In this document: piece by piece, positions 34,071-43,354 of the stretch
Layout of the letters: each line of letters opens with the position of its first letter
Position numbering within the stretch: the first letter of the stretch is position 1
DNA from: Myxococcus sp. CA023
Lineage (GTDB): Bacteria > Myxococcota > Myxococcia > Myxococcales > Myxococcaceae
Assembly: GCF_010998615.1 (NCBI RefSeq)
Contig: NZ_JAAEAH010000062.1
Coordinates: 1-57,898 of the forward strand
DNA: 57,898 nucleotides
Reading direction: 5' to 3'
Notes under the pieces: generated by a model
Told to the model about the DNA's origin: nothing
Databases searched by the model: none
The model's input: the letters and a program-made list of their open reading frames with translations, nothing else
Program-made: the position numbers and the translations under genes

Positions 34071-34454
34071 GTGTCCGAGAAGCGAAGAATCCTCCTGATT
34101 GATGACAGCGAGATTACGCTCGCGATGGAGAAGGCCGTGCTCGAAGCGCGCGGCTACGAGGTCATCGCCACCTCCACGCTCATGGAGTTCGAGAAGACGC
34201 TGCAGACCTGGCGCCCGGACCTCATCCTCACCGACATCCACATGCCCGAAGCCAAGGGCACGGATATCTGTCGCACTCTGAAGAACGAGTACGGCACGCA
34301 GGACATCCCCATCGTCCTCTTCTCCAGCCTCCCGGACGACGAGCTGTCCAAGCTGGCCGAACAGGTGGGGGCAGACGGCTCCCTGTCCAAGGTGAACGGA
34401 CTGGAAGCCATGGGTGAGAAGATCGACGAACTGGTGCAGAGCATCCTCTGGTGA
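34071..34454 (+). CDS. Single-domain response regulator (receiver)
   Basis: A 127-residue stand-alone receiver with LLIDDSEI, the phospho-acceptor Asp in LILTDIHMP, FSS in place of the usual Thr-containing segment (VLFSSLP) and Lys in SLSKVNG. There is no output domain. It opens with GTG 34071 (site GAAGGAAGG). Its stop overlaps the start of the cytochrome lipoprotein gene (GTGA), so the two are translationally coupled. The pairing of an orphan receiver with a multiheme cytochrome is unusual and suggests a signalling link to electron transfer or redox state. Confidence 0.88.
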   Translation: MSEKRRILLIDDSEITLAMEKAVLEARGYEVIATSTLMEFEKTLQTWRPDLILTDIHMPEAKGTDICRTLKNEYGTQDIPIVLFSSLPDDELSKLAEQVGADGSLSKVNGLEAMGEKIDELVQSILW

Positions 34455-36013
34455 ATCCCATGCGTGCCTTCCTCGCCGCGGCCCTGTTGGCCGCGTCGCT
34501 CGCTGGCTGTGCACGCAAGGACCCGCCCCCCAAGCCCGCGGAAGCAGACGCTTCGTCTTCGTCGGCCACCGCCGCCGCGAAGCCCGCCGCGGCAGCAAGC
34601 CAGGGCTCGGGCGCCATCCTCTTCCTCTCTGCCGACACGCGTGGCTACCTGGGCCCGTGCGGCTGTAGCGAGAACATGCGAGGCGGCATCGCCCGCGCCG
34701 CCGCGCAGGTGCAGTCGGCGCGCAAGGGCTCGCTGCCCGTCCTCTATGTGGATGGCGGCAACAGCCTCTTCGGCGAGCAGCGGCTCAAGCCGGGACAAGT
34801 GCCCCAGGAGGAGCGCAAGGCAAAGGCGCTCGCGGACGCCATGCGGCACATGGGACTGGCGGTGCGCGCCACCGGCCCGCTGGACGACACGCAGGGCGTG
34901 GACTTCCGCAAGGGACTGAGGCTGCCGGAGCTGGCGCCGGGCGCGGTGAAGCTGCTGCCCGCGGGCGAACGGACGGTGGGCGTGGTGGCGGCGACCACGG
35001 CCGTGCAGCTCGCGGAGGCCAGCGCCCAGGCCCGCTCGCAGGGAGCGGACTTCGTGGTGGGCCTGCTGGATGTCACGCTGGACGTGGCCCAGCAGGCGGT
35101 GGAGCAGCCGGGCCTGAAGGCCGACGTGGTGGTGGCCACCCGCACCGCCACCGAGTTCAGCGGCGAGCAGAACCGGCTGGTGCGGTCCGCGGTGCCGGTG
35201 GTGGCGCTGCAGAGCAAGGGACGCTCACTGCTGCGAGTGGACCTGGCCTATGCGCCCCAGGCAGGCCCCTTTGCGTTGCAGAAGGGTCAGGATGACCTGG
35301 AGCGTGAGGCCGCCGCACTGGAGCAACGCACGGCGCTGCTGGACAAGGACATCAACCTCCCCGGCACGGACCCGAAGCTCAAGGCGCTCAAGCAGGGCAA
35401 ACGCGACGAACTGGTGGCGCGCCGGCAGGCCCTGCTGGACGCTCCGCCCGTCACCCCCGACGGCGTCAACGCATTCACGCTGCGCTTCGTCCCCCTGGAG
35501 TCCAGCCTTCCCTCCGACGCGGAGGCGGTCGCGCTGGTGTCCGCCTACGACGCGGACGTGGGGAAGATGAACCTCGCCTGGGCGAAGGCGCATGGACAGG
35601 ACTGCCCGCTTCCGGCGCCGGGCCGCGCGGGCTTCGTGGGCAACGAGCCCTGCCGCACCTGCCACGAGGACGCCTTCCTCGTCTGGGAGAAGTCCAAGCA
35701 CCACCACGCCTGGGAGACGCTGGAACAGGTGGGCAAGCAGTTCCACCTCAACTGCGTGGGGTGCCACGTCACCGGCTGGGAGCAGCCCGGCGGCGTTTGC
35801 CGGCTGGACAAGGTGGCGGGCCGCGAGGACGTGGGCTGTGAGAGCTGCCACGGTCCGGGCTCGGAGCACGCGGATGCGCCTGGCACCCACAACATCATCG
35901 CCTCGCCGGGCGAGAGCGTGTGCGTCACCTGCCACAACCCGGAGAACTCGCCTCACTTCGATTTCGCGACGTACTTGCCGCGCATCGTGGGGCCGGGACA
36001 CGGGAAGCCCTAG
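34451..36013 (+). CDS. Tetraheme cytochrome c lipoprotein with 5'-nucleotidase-like N-terminus
   Basis: A 520-residue lipoprotein (signal LLAASLAGC). Residues 55-260 resemble the UshA/5'-nucleotidase metallophosphatase fold (SADTRGYLGPCGCSENMRGGIARAAA, VLYVDGGNSLF), with a PCGC motif of the variant linked to cytochromes. A Gln/Glu/Lys coiled segment follows (about 280-340). The C-terminal part has four c-type heme sites CxxCH: CRTCH (401-405), CVGCH (435-439), CESCH (463-467) and CVTCH (491-495). It would be periplasmic or outer-membrane bound. It is the second gene of an operon with a receiver. The electron donor and acceptor are unknown. Confidence 0.86.
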   Translation: MNPMRAFLAAALLAASLAGCARKDPPPKPAEADASSSSATAAAKPAAAASQGSGAILFLSADTRGYLGPCGCSENMRGGIARAAAQVQSARKGSLPVLYVDGGNSLFGEQRLKPGQVPQEERKAKALADAMRHMGLAVRATGPLDDTQGVDFRKGLRLPELAPGAVKLLPAGERTVGVVAATTAVQLAEASAQARSQGADFVVGLLDVTLDVAQQAVEQPGLKADVVVATRTATEFSGEQNRLVRSAVPVVALQSKGRSLLRVDLAYAPQAGPFALQKGQDDLEREAAALEQRTALLDKDINLPGTDPKLKALKQGKRDELVARRQALLDAPPVTPDGVNAFTLRFVPLESSLPSDAEAVALVSAYDADVGKMNLAWAKAHGQDCPLPAPGRAGFVGNEPCRTCHEDAFLVWEKSKHHHAWETLEQVGKQFHLNCVGCHVTGWEQPGGVCRLDKVAGREDVGCESCHGPGSEHADAPGTHNIIASPGESVCVTCHNPENSPHFDFATYLPRIVGPGHGKP

Positions 36014-36164
36014 TCATCCAGGAATCCAGGGCCTCGCCTGGGCGGTTGCTCCTACCCGACGTCCGAACAAGACGCGCATGCCGCGACTCCTTGTTTGACT
36101 GTCAAGGAAAAGGGCGATTACTTCCGGCTTTCGCCCGCCTCCGGGCGCCCGTTCCCGCGACTGT

Positions 36165-38279
36165 ATGCCGCCTCTACCTCTGCTTCTGCTCGCCCTGGCC
36201 TCAGCCCCTGCCTCGGGGCTCACCCCACCGCCCGTGGGGCCCGTTCCTGCCAAGGCACAGGTGGTGGAATCCGAGAGTGCGCAGGCACCTGCAGCGCAGT
36301 CACCGGCCGAGAAGGCACCCACGGCCAGCCTGGAAACAGCACCCGTTGCCGTGAAGCCGACAGGCGAGGCTCCGTCGCCGGTGACTGGTGGCGAGAAGGC
36401 ACCCACGGCCGCCACGGAATCTGGCACCGCGGATACCGCGACCGATGATGTCGATGAGCCCGGTTTGGAGCCGCTGGAGCCCGGCACGCCGATGGTGGCC
36501 GAGGACGCCTCCGAGCAAGACGAGGCCACGCGCGACGCGGTTGAATCCGAGTCCGCCGAGTTGGAGGAACTGCGCGCACTGGAAGGCGCCGCGCTGGACC
36601 CGGCGTCGCGTTCCACCGCGGAGGTGATGCAGTCGCTGCGGCGGCTCGGGCTCGCCAACCCGCTGCGGATGCGCATGCTGGACGCGCTCGACGAGCACAC
36701 CTTCCGCGAGGACGAAGAGCTGCCGGAGATTCCGCTCATCACGGACCTGGCGACCTTCGACGTGGGGCAGATTCAGGACCGTTACGACATCCCAGTGGAG
36801 ATGCAGCCGCTGGTGGCCCAGTACGTCCAGTTCTTCCAGGGGCCCGGGCGACGCTGGTTCCGCAAGTGGATGTCGCGCGCGGCCCGGTACGTGCCGGTGA
36901 TGCACCCCATCCTGGAGCAGTACGGCCTGCCGAAGGACACGGTGTACCTGGCGATGATTGAGAGCGGCTTCTCGGCGCATGCCTATTCGTGGGCGCACGC
37001 GGCGGGGCCGTGGCAGTTCATCTCCAGCACTGGCAAGCAGTACGGGCTGAAGCAGGACTTCTGGGTGGACGAGCGGCGGGACCCCATCAAGGCCACCCAC
37101 GCCGCGGCGTCATACCTGAAGGACCTCAAGCGCGAGCTGGGGCACTGGTACCTGGCGTGGGCCGGCTACAACACCGGCTCCGGGCGCGTCCGGCGGATGG
37201 TGGAGCGGCACGGGACGACGAACTTCTGGCTCCTGTCCGAAGAGCGCGGCCTGGCGAAGGAGACGAAGCACTACGTGCCCAAGCTGATTGCCGCGGCGCT
37301 GGTGGCCAAGCATCCAGCGGCGTTCGGCTTCAACGAGAACGAGTTCGACCCCGAGCCCGTGCTCGACTTCGACGAGGTGCAGCTCACCGACGCGGCAGAC
37401 TTGGACGTCGTCGCCCGCGCGGCCGGCGTGTCCGTCAAGGTGGTGCAGGACCTCAACCCGGAGCTGAAGCGCTGGTGCACCCCGCCGGCGACGGCAAAGA
37501 AGCCCTACACGCTCCGGCTCCCCAAGGGAACGGGGCCGCAGTTCGCGGATAGCTACAAGCGCATCAGCCCCGCGGAGCGGCTCACCTTCCGCATCCACAA
37601 GGTGACGCGTGGCGACACCCTGTCCCAGATCGCGGAGAAGTACGGCACGGCGTCCGAGGCCATCCTCCAGATGAACCAGCTGAAGTCAGCCCGGACGTTG
37701 CGCGTGGGCGGGGAGCTGGTGATTCCGATTCCCGCCGGCAAGAGCTCGGGCGGCGCGCTGGCGACGAAGGTGGCGCAGGCCCGCCGCACCGGCGTGGTGG
37801 TGCGGCCCGAGGACGAGGTACCGGCGGGCACGCCCAAAGGCCCGGTGGCCGCGGGCCCCGTGAAGAAGGAGACCATCAACGGGCGCACGCGCGTGACATA
37901 CGGCGTGATGTCCGGTGACAGCCTCTGGGTGATTGCGAACAAGTTCAACGTGTCGGTGGATTCGCTGAAGCAGTGGAACAACCTCAAGCGGCGCAACCCG
38001 ACGCTCCAGGTGGGCTCCACGCTGTTCGTCTGGCCCGATGGCAACACGGCCACCGCCAGCGTGCAGGAGCGCGGCGGCACGGTGCTGGCGAAGCACTCGG
38101 TGAGCGTCGCCAAGCCCGCGGGCAAGGCCGGCAAGGTCCACGCGCTGGCGGAGGGCGAGACGCTCTGGTCCATCGCGCAGCGCTACGGCGTCAGCGTGGA
38201 CGACATCATGCGGTGGAACAAGATCAAGGACCACCGCACCATTCCCACGGGAAAGGTGCTGCTCCTCAGCGCGCCATAG
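36165..38279 (+). CDS. mltD: Lytic transglycosylase with three LysM domains (MltD-like)
   Basis: A 704-residue MltD-type enzyme. A short signal peptide (LPLLLLALASAPAS) precedes a long Pro/Ala/Thr-rich acidic linker (about 20-160). The Slt domain follows at about 255-380: IESGFSAHAYSWAHAAGPWQFIS with the catalytic Glu, then NTGSGRVRRMV and TKHYVPKLIAAALV. Three LysM repeats end the protein (about 475-525, 575-625 and 655-704: RGDTLSQIAEKYG, SGDSLWVIANKFN, EGETLWSIAQRYG). It cleaves peptidoglycan glycan strands. ATG 36165 has a weak ribosome site, so the exact start is less certain. Confidence 0.92.
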   Translation: MPPLPLLLLALASAPASGLTPPPVGPVPAKAQVVESESAQAPAAQSPAEKAPTASLETAPVAVKPTGEAPSPVTGGEKAPTAATESGTADTATDDVDEPGLEPLEPGTPMVAEDASEQDEATRDAVESESAELEELRALEGAALDPASRSTAEVMQSLRRLGLANPLRMRMLDALDEHTFREDEELPEIPLITDLATFDVGQIQDRYDIPVEMQPLVAQYVQFFQGPGRRWFRKWMSRAARYVPVMHPILEQYGLPKDTVYLAMIESGFSAHAYSWAHAAGPWQFISSTGKQYGLKQDFWVDERRDPIKATHAAASYLKDLKRELGHWYLAWAGYNTGSGRVRRMVERHGTTNFWLLSEERGLAKETKHYVPKLIAAALVAKHPAAFGFNENEFDPEPVLDFDEVQLTDAADLDVVARAAGVSVKVVQDLNPELKRWCTPPATAKKPYTLRLPKGTGPQFADSYKRISPAERLTFRIHKVTRGDTLSQIAEKYGTASEAILQMNQLKSARTLRVGGELVIPIPAGKSSGGALATKVAQARRTGVVVRPEDEVPAGTPKGPVAAGPVKKETINGRTRVTYGVMSGDSLWVIANKFNVSVDSLKQWNNLKRRNPTLQVGSTLFVWPDGNTATASVQERGGTVLAKHSVSVAKPAGKAGKVHALAEGETLWSIAQRYGVSVDDIMRWNKIKDHRTIPTGKVLLLSAP

Positions 38280-38343
38280 TCTCCGGCGCGAAGACAGGCC
38301 TCGCGTGGTTGCGTCGGGCCAGCGATTTGCACTGAGGCCGGGG

Positions 38344-39336
38344 ATGACCTCATCCATCTCGCCACCGGAGTCACGTATCTCGTTCCTTCCGCCTGACGTC
38401 CCGGACGCGGCATCAACGCCCGCCCTCGGGAAGACGGCACGCAGTCCCAAGCCTGCCTCCCGAGTCACCGTCGACCAAGGTCCTCAGCCCGCGCTGGATG
38501 CACGTCCACCGCCCGGGACGCCCTTGCCTCCGGAGGGCGTGGATCGGCCCGCGCGACCCCCAGCGCCCCCTGCCAACGCGCGATTCACCGGACTGCCCCA
38601 ACTGGCGGACGTCGCGTCAGGGGCCCAGGTACTCGGCCCCGGCAGCCAGGGCGAGGGCCTCCGCGCCGTACAGGCCACCCTGCTCGACATGGGTTTCGCC
38701 CTGCACGGTGGCGCGGACGGACGCCACGGCCCGCACACTGCCCGAGCGCTGCGGAACTTCCAGGTTCATGCCTCGCGCACCTTCCCCGCCGTCCTCCCTA
38801 CGGGCGCCCTGGATGCCGCCACGCTGCGCGCGCTGGATGCACTGGCGCCAGCGCCAGGGGCGCGTGGGCAGACACGGGGACTGCCTTCCGCCTTCTTCGA
38901 CGGACAACAGGTCCGCGTGGTGGTGGCCCTCCGGGAGCACCGGACCTTCCTCTTCGACACCCGTGGACAACTCGTGGACATCTTCCCCAATGCCACGGGC
39001 GCCGCGGCCTCCCCTACCCGCACCGGGCTCAAGATGGTCCGCACGAAGTTGGATCAACTGGCCACCGAAGCGGCCGGCGCACGGCTGTGGAACGACCGCC
39101 ATGTCTTCGGCGTGCGCATGCTCGACCTCTCCTGGGCGGATGGCCGGCACTCCGGTGAAGAGCTGCACGGAACGAATGCTCCGTCCCTCCTGGGCACCGA
39201 CGTCTCGCACGGCTGCATCCGGCACTCGAACGAGGCCGTGCGCGTGCTGCACGACGCGCTTTCCGTGGGAGACCGCGTGGCCGTCGTCGAGCACGTGGAC
39301 GACCCGCACCTGGGCGTACCGCGCCCCGTGGCATGA
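38344..39336 (+). CDS. L,D-transpeptidase (YkuD) with peptidoglycan-binding domain
   Basis: A 330-residue protein. After a Pro-rich stretch (about 1-90) with no clear signal peptide comes a peptidoglycan-binding helical repeat (LRAVQATLLDMGFALHGGADGRHGPHTARALRNFQ). The YkuD catalytic domain follows with HGTNAPSLLGTDVSHGCIR (HGT...SHGCxR), Cys as nucleophile. It would form 3-3 peptide cross-links or attach proteins to the wall. ATG 38344 is chosen (GAGG upstream); in-frame starts exist further upstream. The lack of a signal peptide is odd for an enzyme that acts on the wall and may mean a different export route. Confidence 0.87.
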   Translation: MTSSISPPESRISFLPPDVPDAASTPALGKTARSPKPASRVTVDQGPQPALDARPPPGTPLPPEGVDRPARPPAPPANARFTGLPQLADVASGAQVLGPGSQGEGLRAVQATLLDMGFALHGGADGRHGPHTARALRNFQVHASRTFPAVLPTGALDAATLRALDALAPAPGARGQTRGLPSAFFDGQQVRVVVALREHRTFLFDTRGQLVDIFPNATGAAASPTRTGLKMVRTKLDQLATEAAGARLWNDRHVFGVRMLDLSWADGRHSGEELHGTNAPSLLGTDVSHGCIRHSNEAVRVLHDALSVGDRVAVVEHVDDPHLGVPRPVA

Positions 39337-39382
39337 GCCCGTGCCTCGCCCTGAAGCGAAGCCCAGGCCGCGAAGCCCCGCG

Positions 39383-40756
39383 TCAGTTGCCGGGCGCGAA
39401 ACGGAACAGGCTGGCGGCGAAGTACAGGCTGTTGCGCTGGAAGACGCCTTCGGACGACGTGCCCTTCTCCAGTTTGTCCTGCACCCGCTTGGGCAGGTTT
39501 GCGTAGAGGTCCTGCCCCAGCAGCTCCTCGATGCGGTCCACGGGCACGCGGTGCGAATCGAGCAGCGGGAGGATGTCCTCCTTCTTCGACGGCCCGTCCT
39601 TCGTGTTGGGCACCAGGTACGCGTACATCGTGAGGCTGCCGTTCGGCAGCTCGTGGAGGACCGTCTTGAAGTTGTGCGTGGGCACGGCGAGGCGGCGTTC
39701 CCCCGCCCCCGTCGTCTCCCGCTTCTCTGGAGGCAGCGGCTGCCCCTTGTCATCCAGGTACAGGTTGCCGGTGAGGATGTACGCCTTGCCGCCCAGCGAG
39801 TTCACGAGACCGGAGACGCCCTGCTCCAGCGTGCGCCACACCTGCTGGTTGTGGTTGCCATGCTGGGGAGCGATGTTGGTCATCAGGTGGCTCTCGTTCA
39901 TCGCCTCCTGCGTGGGCGAGTCCTCCGCCGGCTTCATGTGGCCCCGGTCGAAGCCCGTCCGCGTGTAGTCGGAGTCGGTGACGCCGTTGCGGCCCAGCTC
40001 GGGGTCGCGAACGAAGGTGCTCTCCAGCCGGGACACCGTCGCGGGCGTCTCCTGGATGTCCGACGCAGACAGCATGTAGCTCACGAAGGTGGGGACGTTC
40101 GCCCCCTGGTCCAGCGCCAGGCGCGAGTACTCCTTCACCAGGCTGAGCCCCTCCGAGCCCGGCGCTCCGGCGGGGCGCAGTGGGTCCAACTCTCCGGCCG
40201 CCTCGGCCACGCGGCTCTGGAACGCGGCCATCTGCTGGTCCGGCACCCAGCGGGTGTCCGCGTGCTTGCCCGCCTTTGACGCCTGGATGAACGCGTCCAG
40301 TTCCCCCGCGCTGAGCTGGCCGTCTCCATTGCCCCCCAGCAGGTCCGCGCGCCGGGCCACCGTGGCCTGCCAGCCACTCTCGAAGGCGTCCACGCCCACC
40401 GCGGAGCCATTTCCCTGCGCGAGCTTCGCGTCCAGCGAGGAGCGCTTCTGCTGAAGCGCGGTGGACGTCAGGTACTGCCCGTCCTCGGGCGCGGCCAGGT
40501 AGCGCTCCAGCTCCGCCGCGGACACCTGCCCGTTGCCACCGCGCGTCTTGCTGCCCGCCGCGTCGGCGGCCTGCATCAACCCCACCTGCCAGCTGTCATC
40601 CTTCCAGCCGAACTTCTCCTGGAGCTCGTTGATGGGCACCTCGCGGGCCGTCGAGCGTCTCCAGCTTCCTCCCGGCGTGGTGACGGCATTGAGAGGCGAA
40701 GCGGCCGATGCCGGGCGCGGGGGAACGGCTCGCGTCGTGGTGGGTCGCAGCGTCAT
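39383..40756 (-). CDS. DNA/RNA non-specific endonuclease with EF-hand-like N-terminus
   Basis: A 457-residue nuclease. Residues 40-170 hold two EF-hand-like loops (GGNGQVSAAELERYL and GGNGDGQLSAGELDAFI). The C-terminal two thirds is a NUC1-type endonuclease domain with the catalytic DRGHM (GFDRGHMKPAEDS) and the Asn-bearing SHLMTNIAPQHGNHNQQVW. It would cleave DNA and RNA with a divalent metal. No signal peptide is visible, although the domain is usually exported. The start is ATG 40756. It is convergent with the YkuD gene, and together with the transglycosylase it suggests a lytic set. Confidence 0.88.
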   Translation of the reverse strand: MTLRPTTTRAVPPRPASAASPLNAVTTPGGSWRRSTAREVPINELQEKFGWKDDSWQVGLMQAADAAGSKTRGGNGQVSAAELERYLAAPEDGQYLTSTALQQKRSSLDAKLAQGNGSAVGVDAFESGWQATVARRADLLGGNGDGQLSAGELDAFIQASKAGKHADTRWVPDQQMAAFQSRVAEAAGELDPLRPAGAPGSEGLSLVKEYSRLALDQGANVPTFVSYMLSASDIQETPATVSRLESTFVRDPELGRNGVTDSDYTRTGFDRGHMKPAEDSPTQEAMNESHLMTNIAPQHGNHNQQVWRTLEQGVSGLVNSLGGKAYILTGNLYLDDKGQPLPPEKRETTGAGERRLAVPTHNFKTVLHELPNGSLTMYAYLVPNTKDGPSKKEDILPLLDSHRVPVDRIEELLGQDLYANLPKRVQDKLEKGTSSEGVFQRNSLYFAASLFRFAPGN

Positions 40757-40903
40757 CCTGAATGTCCTCGGGGCCGACGAGGTGAAGCACGAGGTGAGGT
40801 CCCGCCTCCCATCGTCGGCCGTTCGGCGCGCCAAGTTGCGTCACGGCTCCGTTTTCTTACGAAGAAAAAGAACCTGGGGGTCGTTTCGCACCTGGATACC
40901 CGC

Positions 40904-41461
40904 CTAACCCTTCTTTCCAGGGGCTTTCGACGGGCTCAGGGCCTCGGGGCCCGCCTTCTGGAGGGCCTGGACGATATGGGCCTCGGCCTGGAGCCGCTCC
41001 ACGTGGTCCGGGGACAGCCCGGCTTCCTCGGCCGACAGCGCCAGGGTGACGAGGAAGGACTCACTCACGAGCCCCTGCGCGGGCGTCGCGGGAGCCGCGG
41101 GCGTGAAGACATGGGCGCTGAGCACGGCCCCGGTGAAGGTGCGCACCTTCACCTGCCGGACCTCGGTGGCGCCCGCCATCGCAGACTCCAGGCGGACCAG
41201 CGCGTCCCAAGCGTCCGCGGGAACACGGCGGAGCATGCCTGGGAGCTTGTGGCCCGGCGCATCCACCAGCCGGGCCACCTTCCCGCCCCAGGCCGCCGAC
41301 GCCACGTCGTAGACGACGTCCACGTCGAGCGCCTCGGCCAGCTCGCCCTCCAGCACGTCGGGAATGGGCGGGAGCCCCGGGAGGCGCTCGTGCGCAATCA
41401 CCGGGGCCAGGTCGAGGGAGTACGCGAACCAGAAACGCGGAGCAGTGGGGCCAGCAGCCAT
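40904..41461 (-). CDS. Gamma-glutamylcyclotransferase-like protein
   Basis: A 185-residue protein of the AIG2/gamma-glutamylcyclotransferase fold: FWFAYSLDLAPVIAHERLPG opens the domain (compare F-A-Y-G-S-N-L), then AAWGGKVARLVDAPGHKLPGMLRRVP, in which W-G-G-x-x-A-x-L and G-x-L-x-R-V are family-typical. The usual YGSNL is changed to YSLDL, so the enzyme may differ or be inactive. The C-terminus is helical (SPDHVERLQAEAHIVQAL). Cytoplasmic. The start is ATG 41461. It lies 60 nt from the AAA ATPase gene and on the same strand. Confidence 0.75.
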   Translation of the reverse strand: MAAGPTAPRFWFAYSLDLAPVIAHERLPGLPPIPDVLEGELAEALDVDVVYDVASAAWGGKVARLVDAPGHKLPGMLRRVPADAWDALVRLESAMAGATEVRQVKVRTFTGAVLSAHVFTPAAPATPAQGLVSESFLVTLALSAEEAGLSPDHVERLQAEAHIVQALQKAGPEALSPSKAPGKKG

Positions 41462-41521
41462 GTCCCAAGTCTCAGCGGACCGTGCGCCCAGGACAAGCGC
41501 CTGGGCGCGAGGCGGCACCGG

Positions 41522-43279
41522 CTACTGCGACTCCAGCAGCGCCTTCAGCTCGCGCACGCGCCGGGTGATGTAGTCCCGGTCCAGTTGGCGGAAACCCTCG
41601 GGCAGCAGCTCGCGGCTGGTGCACTCCTGCACCGCCACCAGGTTCTGCAGCTCGATTTCCAGCGGATAGCTGGGGGGCACGAAGTCCGCGAGCACCGCGG
41701 CCAGGTCGTCCTTCGTCACCGTCTCGCGGCCCTCCGCCAGCGCGCGGAACTTCGAGCGCACCATGACGGCTTCGATGTCCGCGCCGCTGAAGGCGCGCAC
41801 GCCCTCCGGAATCAGCGTGGAGAAGGATTCGATGCCTTCCACGGACACGCCCGTCTTCTTGGACATGACCTGGAACAGCTCGTCCCGCTCCGCGTCCGTC
41901 TGCGGATAGAAGAGCGCCAGGTGCTCCTCCGCGCGCCCCTGCCGCTTGAGGTCGATGGGCAGCAGGTCCGGCCGCGCCGTCATCAGGAACCAGACAATCT
42001 TCCCGCGGTAGAACGTGTTGCCCATGAACGAGGCGATGGAGCCGAACACGCGGCTGCTCGTCCCGGAGTCTCCGCCGGAGTCACGGTTGCCGAGGAACGT
42101 ATCCGCCTCGTCAATCATCACCGCCACCGGCCACAGGGCCTTGAGCAGGTTGAAGATCTTCTCGAGGTTCGCCTCGGTGACGCCCTGCCACTGGCTGCGG
42201 AAGTTGAGGAACTTCACCACCGGGATGCCAATCTCCCCGGCGAAGCAGCTCACCATGAACGTCTTGCCCGTGCCCACGGGGCCCGACAGCAGGTAGCCCA
42301 TGGGCATGACCTCCAGGCGCCCCTTCTTCAAGGCCCCAGCGGCCTGCCGCAACATCTGCTTGGCCTTGGCGTGTCCCGCCACGGCGTCCAACGTGTGCAC
42401 CGGCTCGATGAACTCCAGCAGGCCGTGGCACTCCGCCTGGATGATTTCGCGCTTCTTCTCCTTGAGCAGCTCGGAGGTGATGCGCACCTCGCGCTCGATC
42501 GCCTCCGTGAGCACGCGGTCCAGGTTGATGCGGGACAAACCCGCCGTCATCTTCGCCAGGCCCGCCAGCGGCACGTCCGACACGGACTGGAGCCGCTTGC
42601 CCTCCAGCTTGTAGCGCACGTACTCCAGCCGCTCCTCCTCGGTGGGAAGGGGCAGCTCGATGGGCGCCACGTACGGGTTGCGGCTGATGCGCGGCGACAC
42701 GTCCGCCAGGTTCTCCGCCAGCAGCACCACGGACACGTCGGACGCGAGGAACTGCGGGTCGTGCGCCCACTTGTCCAACGTGGCCACCACGAAGCGGTCC
42801 TCGCTGGAGAGGTGACTCATCTCTCCGCCGGGAACGAGCGTCTCCGCGAAGTCGACGATGAGCGCCAGCGAGCGGCCCTCGCTCAGGCGCATGCGCATGA
42901 AGTTCTCCAGAATCTGGAGCGCGCGGCCCGGGTCTCTCGGCATGACCTTGGCGTAGTCGGTGCCGTACATGGCGTCGTAGCCCGCCATGGCCCGCTGCAG
43001 GTCCTTCTGCGTCTCCGGCGTCGCGGAGCGGATGCCGGACGACCGGTCATAGAAGATGACGTGGTCCCGGCCGCCGAAGAGCTCCTCTGAGAGGAACGTC
43101 TTCAGCGTGCCGAAGCCGCGGCCGCCATCCTCGAGCTGCAGGGGCTGCAAGTCCCGCACGGCCCCGTACAGCAGGAAGGCGCTGACCGTCTTCGTGTAGT
43201 ACTTCCGGGCCAACTGCTGGGCCCAGCGAGGAAGATCCGCCAGAGGATCCGCCTTGTTCACCTTGCGCACCTTGCTCAC
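41522..43279 (-). CDS. AAA+ ATPase with a second, motif-free ATPase-like half (Ycf46/FtsH-like)
   Basis: A 585-residue AAA ATPase. The N-terminal ~250 residues have an ATPase-like layout but lack a Walker A motif. The C-terminal half is a standard AAA module with GPVGTGKT (333-340), Walker B AVMIDEADT (386-394) and the ARPDLLPIDLKRQGRAEEH sensor/arginine region. This two-part arrangement recalls Ycf46-type and other non-membrane AAA proteins. There are no membrane helices. The start is GTG 43279. It is 75 nt downstream of the PEGA kinase on the same strand, so the two may be one unit in which the kinase could regulate the ATPase. Confidence 0.82.
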   Translation of the reverse strand: MSKVRKVNKADPLADLPRWAQQLARKYYTKTVSAFLLYGAVRDLQPLQLEDGGRGFGTLKTFLSEELFGGRDHVIFYDRSSGIRSATPETQKDLQRAMAGYDAMYGTDYAKVMPRDPGRALQILENFMRMRLSEGRSLALIVDFAETLVPGGEMSHLSSEDRFVVATLDKWAHDPQFLASDVSVVLLAENLADVSPRISRNPYVAPIELPLPTEEERLEYVRYKLEGKRLQSVSDVPLAGLAKMTAGLSRINLDRVLTEAIEREVRITSELLKEKKREIIQAECHGLLEFIEPVHTLDAVAGHAKAKQMLRQAAGALKKGRLEVMPMGYLLSGPVGTGKTFMVSCFAGEIGIPVVKFLNFRSQWQGVTEANLEKIFNLLKALWPVAVMIDEADTFLGNRDSGGDSGTSSRVFGSIASFMGNTFYRGKIVWFLMTARPDLLPIDLKRQGRAEEHLALFYPQTDAERDELFQVMSKKTGVSVEGIESFSTLIPEGVRAFSGADIEAVMVRSKFRALAEGRETVTKDDLAAVLADFVPPSYPLEIELQNLVAVQECTSRELLPEGFRQLDRDYITRRVRELKALLESQ

Positions 43280-43354
43280 GAACTCCCGCCTCCTCTCGCT
43301 CCACCCACAGGGGAGCTGGCGCGCCCGCCCCCTGCTCGGGAGGCGGGCCTTCGG

